Shown here piece after piece: positions 15,378 to 17,224 of a stretch of 17,224 bases of DNA. How positions within the stretch are numbered: the first letter of the stretch is position 1; every line of letters starts with the position of its first letter. A model generated the notes under the pieces. That model was not told the origin of the DNA. It did not search any database and worked only from the letters and a program-made list of their open reading frames with translations. The stretch is from contig JBAYVP010000075.1 of the NCBI GenBank assembly GCA_041674485.1, positions 1 to 17,224 on the forward strand, read 5' to 3'. This stretch comes from JAGXQV01 sp041674485 (lineage in GTDB: Bacteria; Pseudomonadota; Gammaproteobacteria; Burkholderiales; Sulfuricellaceae). The translations under genes and the position numbers were made by a program.

Positions 15378-16157
15378 TCACACGATCTCGTCCAGCTTTT
15401 GCTCATGGAAAAGTCCGGGGATATTGTAGATACTATCCACATCCACGGCGGAAATGACCGCACTTTCCTCGACATTGGTAAACAACGCGATCTTGCGCCG
15501 CTCCCCTTCCGGCAACGGACGGTCGGCGCGGCACAGCAGCACGTCAGGCTGGATGCCGATCTCGCGCAGCTCCTTCACAGAATGCTGCGTCGGCTTGGTC
15601 TTGATCTCGCCGGCGGAGGCGATATAAGGCACCAACGTCAAATGAATATAACAGACATTGTGGCGCCCCTCCTGCACCCCCATCTGGCGGATGGCTTCGA
15701 GGAACGGCAGCGACTCGATGTCGCCCACCGTCCCGCCGATCTCAATGATTGCCACTTGGGCATCGCCCGCGCCGGCGCGAATGAAATGCTTGATCTCATC
15801 GGTGATATGGGGGATCACCTGCACCGTCCCCCCCAGATATTCGCCGCGCCGCTCCTTCTTGATCACGCTCTCGTAGATTTGGCCGGCGGTGAAATTGTTG
15901 CGCTTGCTCATCTTGGCCGTGGAAAAGCGCTCGTAATGCCCCAAATCCAGGTCGGTTTCCGCACCGTCCTCGGTCACGAACACCTCGCCATGCTGAAACG
16001 GACTCATGGTGCCGGGATCAACATTGATGTAGGGATCGAGCTTGAGTAGCGTCAATTTAATGCCGCGGGTTTCCAGAATGGCTGCCAGGGACGCAGCGGC
16101 AATCCCTTTGCCGAGGGATGAAACCACACCGCCCGTGATGAATATGTATTTGGTCAT
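15378..16157 (-). CDS. pyrG: CTP synthase, N-terminal synthetase part
   Basis: A 259-residue fragment holding the ATP/UTP synthetase domain. It has the P-loop-like G-G-V-V-S-S-L-G-K-G (9-18), K-L-D-P-Y-I-N-V-D-P-G-T (39-50), Mg ligands D71 and E139 (I-E-I-G-G-T-V-G-D-I-E-S), and the UTP-site loop K-T-K-P-T-Q-H-S. It ends at the internal TGA just before the linker to the glutaminase domain. The domain is complete, so the fragment could fold. Without the partner domain it might only use free ammonia. A sigma70-like promoter lies 31 bp upstream of the ATG. Confidence 0.75.
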   Translation of the reverse strand: MTKYIFITGGVVSSLGKGIAAASLAAILETRGIKLTLLKLDPYINVDPGTMSPFQHGEVFVTEDGAETDLDLGHYERFSTAKMSKRNNFTAGQIYESVIKKERRGEYLGGTVQVIPHITDEIKHFIRAGAGDAQVAIIEIGGTVGDIESLPFLEAIRQMGVQEGRHNVCYIHLTLVPYIASAGEIKTKPTQHSVKELREIGIQPDVLLCRADRPLPEGERRKIALFTNVEESAVISAVDVDSIYNIPGLFHEQKLDEIV

Positions 16158-16187
16158 GAAAAGAAAATAGACGCGAGACGGAGGCTC

Positions 16188-16216
16188 ATTTTAGCTTAAT
16201 TGGGGGGGTATCACAA
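16188..16216 (-). promoter_or_regulatory. Sigma70-like promoter for the pyrG operon
   Basis: On the minus strand TTGTGA (16216-16211) and TAAAAT (16193-16188) are separated by 17 bp, near-consensus for both boxes. The spacer contains a run of seven C. The minus-10 box ends 30 bp before the pyrG ATG. In some Gram-positive bacteria C or G runs at pyrG starts are used for CTP-sensing slippage; here the run is in the spacer, so I infer nothing from it. Confidence 0.65.
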
Positions 16217-16283
16217 ATTCTGCGTCGAGGAAAACATCATTTCCCGCCGCGTGCAGGGTAAATTTGTTCTTAGCTGGGCGGGT

Positions 16284-16328
16284 TTGTGTTGCCAAAAACA
16301 TAAGTGTATAGTGTATTATGACCATACA
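16284..16328 (+). promoter_or_regulatory. Promoter and possible operator of the phd-like gene
   Basis: TTGTGT (16284-16289) and TATAGT (16307-16312) are separated by 17 bp. Two TGTAT boxes (16305-16309, 16312-16316) face an ATACA (16324-16328), forming an inverted repeat over the likely transcription start. Phd/YefM antitoxins repress their own promoters through similar short palindromes, so this is a candidate autoregulatory site. Confidence 0.5.
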
Positions 16329-16352
16329 GTCCCTTATGAAAGGGAAAAGGTA

Positions 16353-16583
16353 ATGCGCCCGGTTCCCGTTGTTGAAGCAAAGTCCCATTTCTCCGCGCTG
16401 CTTGCGGCCGTGGAAGGAGGCGAGGTGGTTGCCATTACGCGACATGGTAGAGTGGTTGCGCGTTTGATGCCGGATACTCCGCGCATGGCTGCTGATGTAT
16501 TCCGGCCATTCTGGGCTGAAACCGACTGGGATATGGAAGCACCGGCAGATTCACCTCCCGACCCTGTAGCAGCGCTGGATTAG
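16353..16583 (+). CDS. Orphan Phd/YefM-type antitoxin
   Basis: A 76-residue protein starting M-R-P-V-P-V-V-E-A-K-S-H-F-S-A-L-L. The N-terminal half matches the Phd/YefM fold: V-E-A-K at the first strand, then E-G-G-E-V-V-A-I-T-R-H-G-R-V-V-A-R-L, the usual strand-turn-strand. The tail (W-A-E-T-D-W-D-M-E-A) is acidic and would be the toxin-binding part. I chose the internal ATG because AGGGAAAAGG precedes it, and the 51 extra residues upstream are unrelated and include the promoter. A PIN-type (VapC-like) or RelE/Doc toxin would be expected directly downstream, but the next 140 bp hold no gene. It is therefore an orphan, either a relic or a free-standing repressor. Confidence 0.85.
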   Translation: MRPVPVVEAKSHFSALLAAVEGGEVVAITRHGRVVARLMPDTPRMAADVFRPFWAETDWDMEAPADSPPDPVAALD

Positions 16584-16613
16584 GCGTGATACTGTAAAGC
16601 TGATAGTAGCATA

Positions 16614-16697
16614 GTGGTTCTAAACAGCTTTGTCATATATACTTTGCGCGGCCACGATTTGCGGATTTAGCCGCGTCTCGCGGGCGCGCAAAGTATA
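16614..16697 (+). repeat. Short palindromic element, copy E, with shared 22-bp box
   Basis: TATACTTTGCGCG (16638-16650) pairs perfectly with CGCGCAAAGTATA (16685-16697). The inside carries GATTTAGCCGCGTCTCGCGG as in copies C and D, but the central boxes and tip hairpin are deleted. Directly left, 16614-16635 matches 20 of 22 bases with 173-194 (reverse strand) in copy A. The same orientation as copy C places the HTH gene between two direct copies. The rest of the gap 16584-16724 holds nothing else I can name. Confidence 0.78.
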
Positions 16698-16724
16698 AAA
16701 TTCATTTTTAGCGGCACTTCATTG

Positions 16725-17045
16725 TCAGGCCACCACCACGCTGGTGTGTATTTCTACCTTAAGCGCTCGTTTGATGGCGGCAAAGATCGCCGAGATGTTG
16801 CTCATCGTCGGGTTGCCCGACTTGGACAGCATCCGGTGCAGGCTTTTGGCCGGCTTGTGAATATCTTCCGCCAAAGACTCGAAGCCCACGGTGGCATTCA
16901 CCAGATCGCGCAGGATTAGTTTGGCTGTATCGGGTTCGCCATTGAAAAACAGCGTGATCGCCTCATCCAGCAGCGCCTGCGCAAAAGCCGGGTCCGTCCG
17001 CACTCGGGCAACGACAGTTTCTTTAAAATCACGGGTCAGTGCCAT
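16725..17045 (-). CDS. HigA-like / COG3636-type HTH protein, orphan antitoxin
   Basis: A 106-residue protein resembling the COG3636 DNA-binding prophage or addiction-module antidote proteins. The N-terminal helices (A-F-A-Q-A-L-L-D-E-A and A-K-L-I-L-R-D-L-V-N-A) are typical of the family. A helix-turn-helix spans about 54-97 (F-E-S-L-A-E-D-I-H-K, then S-L-H-R-M-L-S, then N-I-S-A-I-F-A-A-I). The ATG has a strong GGAAGGAAGG. The cognate RelE/HigB-type toxin usually sits directly upstream; here that place is taken by palindromic element C, and element E lies past the stop. So no partner is visible in the window. It may act as a lone repressor. Confidence 0.85.
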   Translation of the reverse strand: MALTRDFKETVVARVRTDPAFAQALLDEAITLFFNGEPDTAKLILRDLVNATVGFESLAEDIHKPAKSLHRMLSKSGNPTMSNISAIFAAIKRALKVEIHTSVVVA

Positions 17046-17082
17046 GCTCGCCTTCCTTCCTAAATTTTCGACTTTCGTTGTT

Positions 17083-17224
17083 TATACTTTGCGCGGCCAC
17101 AATTTGCGGATTTAGCCGCGTCTCGCGGGATGCGATGCAAGGCGCAAATTGCGCCGTGTGGCTGTTCCACACAAGCAATTTGCAACGCAGCAGCGCGCCC
17201 GCGAGACGATGGATAAATGCGCAA
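17083..17224 (+). repeat. Palindromic element, copy C, cut by the window end
   Basis: It starts TATACTTTGCGCG. CGTCTCGCGGG (17119-17129) pairs with CCCGCGAGACG (17198-17208), and pairing continues outward through GGATTTA / TAAAT to the window edge. AAATTGC (17146-17152) pairs with GCAATTT (17175-17181). The tip is GTGTGG (17156-17161), loop CTGTT, CCACAC (17167-17172). The boxes GGGATGCGATGCAAGGCGC and TTGCAACGCAGCAGCGC are shared with copies A and B. The right end is not in the window. Confidence 0.82.

Larger units (their letters stand above)
14508..16157 (-). pseudogene. pyrG: CTP synthase pyrG interrupted by one in-frame TGA
   Basis: Read through, this is a 549-residue CTP synthase of normal length with both domains complete. 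A single TGA at 15378-15380 splits it after D-E-I-V; the frame resumes with R-K-L-E-L without any shift. From memory, related betaproteobacterial enzymes have Cys at that point (D-E-I-V-C-x-K-L), so one base change from TGC or TGT explains it. CTP synthase is normally essential. The choices are a sequencing error, a recent mutation with another copy elsewhere, readthrough (the codon is followed by C, a leaky context), or two separately made halves. No other damage is seen, which argues for an error or a very recent event. Confidence 0.85.

Noticed and set aside
15378..15380. Selenocysteine at the pyrG TGA
   Set aside because: The position is in an inter-domain linker, not a catalytic Cys, and I see no convincing SECIS-like hairpin directly after it.
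14508..15380. Reassignment of TGA to an amino acid in this organism
   Set aside because: hisS, ispG, pilW, rlmN, ndk and pyrG itself all end naturally at TGA at the expected protein length.
14544..16049. A 501-codon open frame on the plus strand opposite pyrG
   Set aside because: It is the shadow of a strongly conserved gene on the other strand; its product resembles no family and is rich in His, Arg and Gln as antisense frames often are.

Overview
The window reads as a chromosomal segment of a Gram-negative betaproteobacterium. The basis is protein resemblance and gene order (pyrG-kdsA-eno-ftsB, then ndk-rlmN-pilW-rodZ-ispG-hisS-yfgM-bamB). A Nitrosomonadales/Gallionellaceae-like lineage is my best guess, but the sequence does not settle it. 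Almost all genes lie on the minus strand, so transcription runs from high to low coordinates.

Right end (16.2-17.2 kb): two small antitoxin-like genes with no visible toxin partners, a Phd/YefM-type gene (+) and a HigA-like HTH gene (-). Two copies of a palindromic element lie on either side of the HTH gene. Next (12.07-16.16 kb) is a housekeeping operon: pyrG (CTP synthase, interrupted by an in-frame TGA), kdsA (KDO-8-phosphate synthase), eno (enolase) and ftsB (divisome), with a good sigma70-like promoter before pyrG. A 340-bp repeat-rich gap follows. The second operon (3.0-11.7 kb) holds ndk, rlmN, pilW, a rodZ-like gene, ispG, a DUF3050-type heme-oxygenase-fold gene, hisS, yfgM and bamB. 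Several genes are coupled by 4-base start/stop overlaps. The der gene that commonly follows bamB is absent; instead there is a small soluble histidine kinase and a response regulator with a TPR tail (0.5-2.9 kb).

The most unusual content is the repeats. One family of hairpin elements occurs in at least five forms (1-236, 10583-10743, 11989-12060, 16638-16697, 17083-17224). The three fuller copies share short conserved boxes, but their stems differ in sequence while staying self-complementary. One copy sits in frame inside rlmN and adds about 53 codons. A second class, a GTAGGGTGGGCAC palindrome and several unrelated heptamer tandem repeats, marks gene junctions and supplies the stop codons or last codons of bamB, hisS and ftsB. 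Between the histidine kinase and the response regulator is a scar showing that a second kinase-regulator pair once existed and was deleted.
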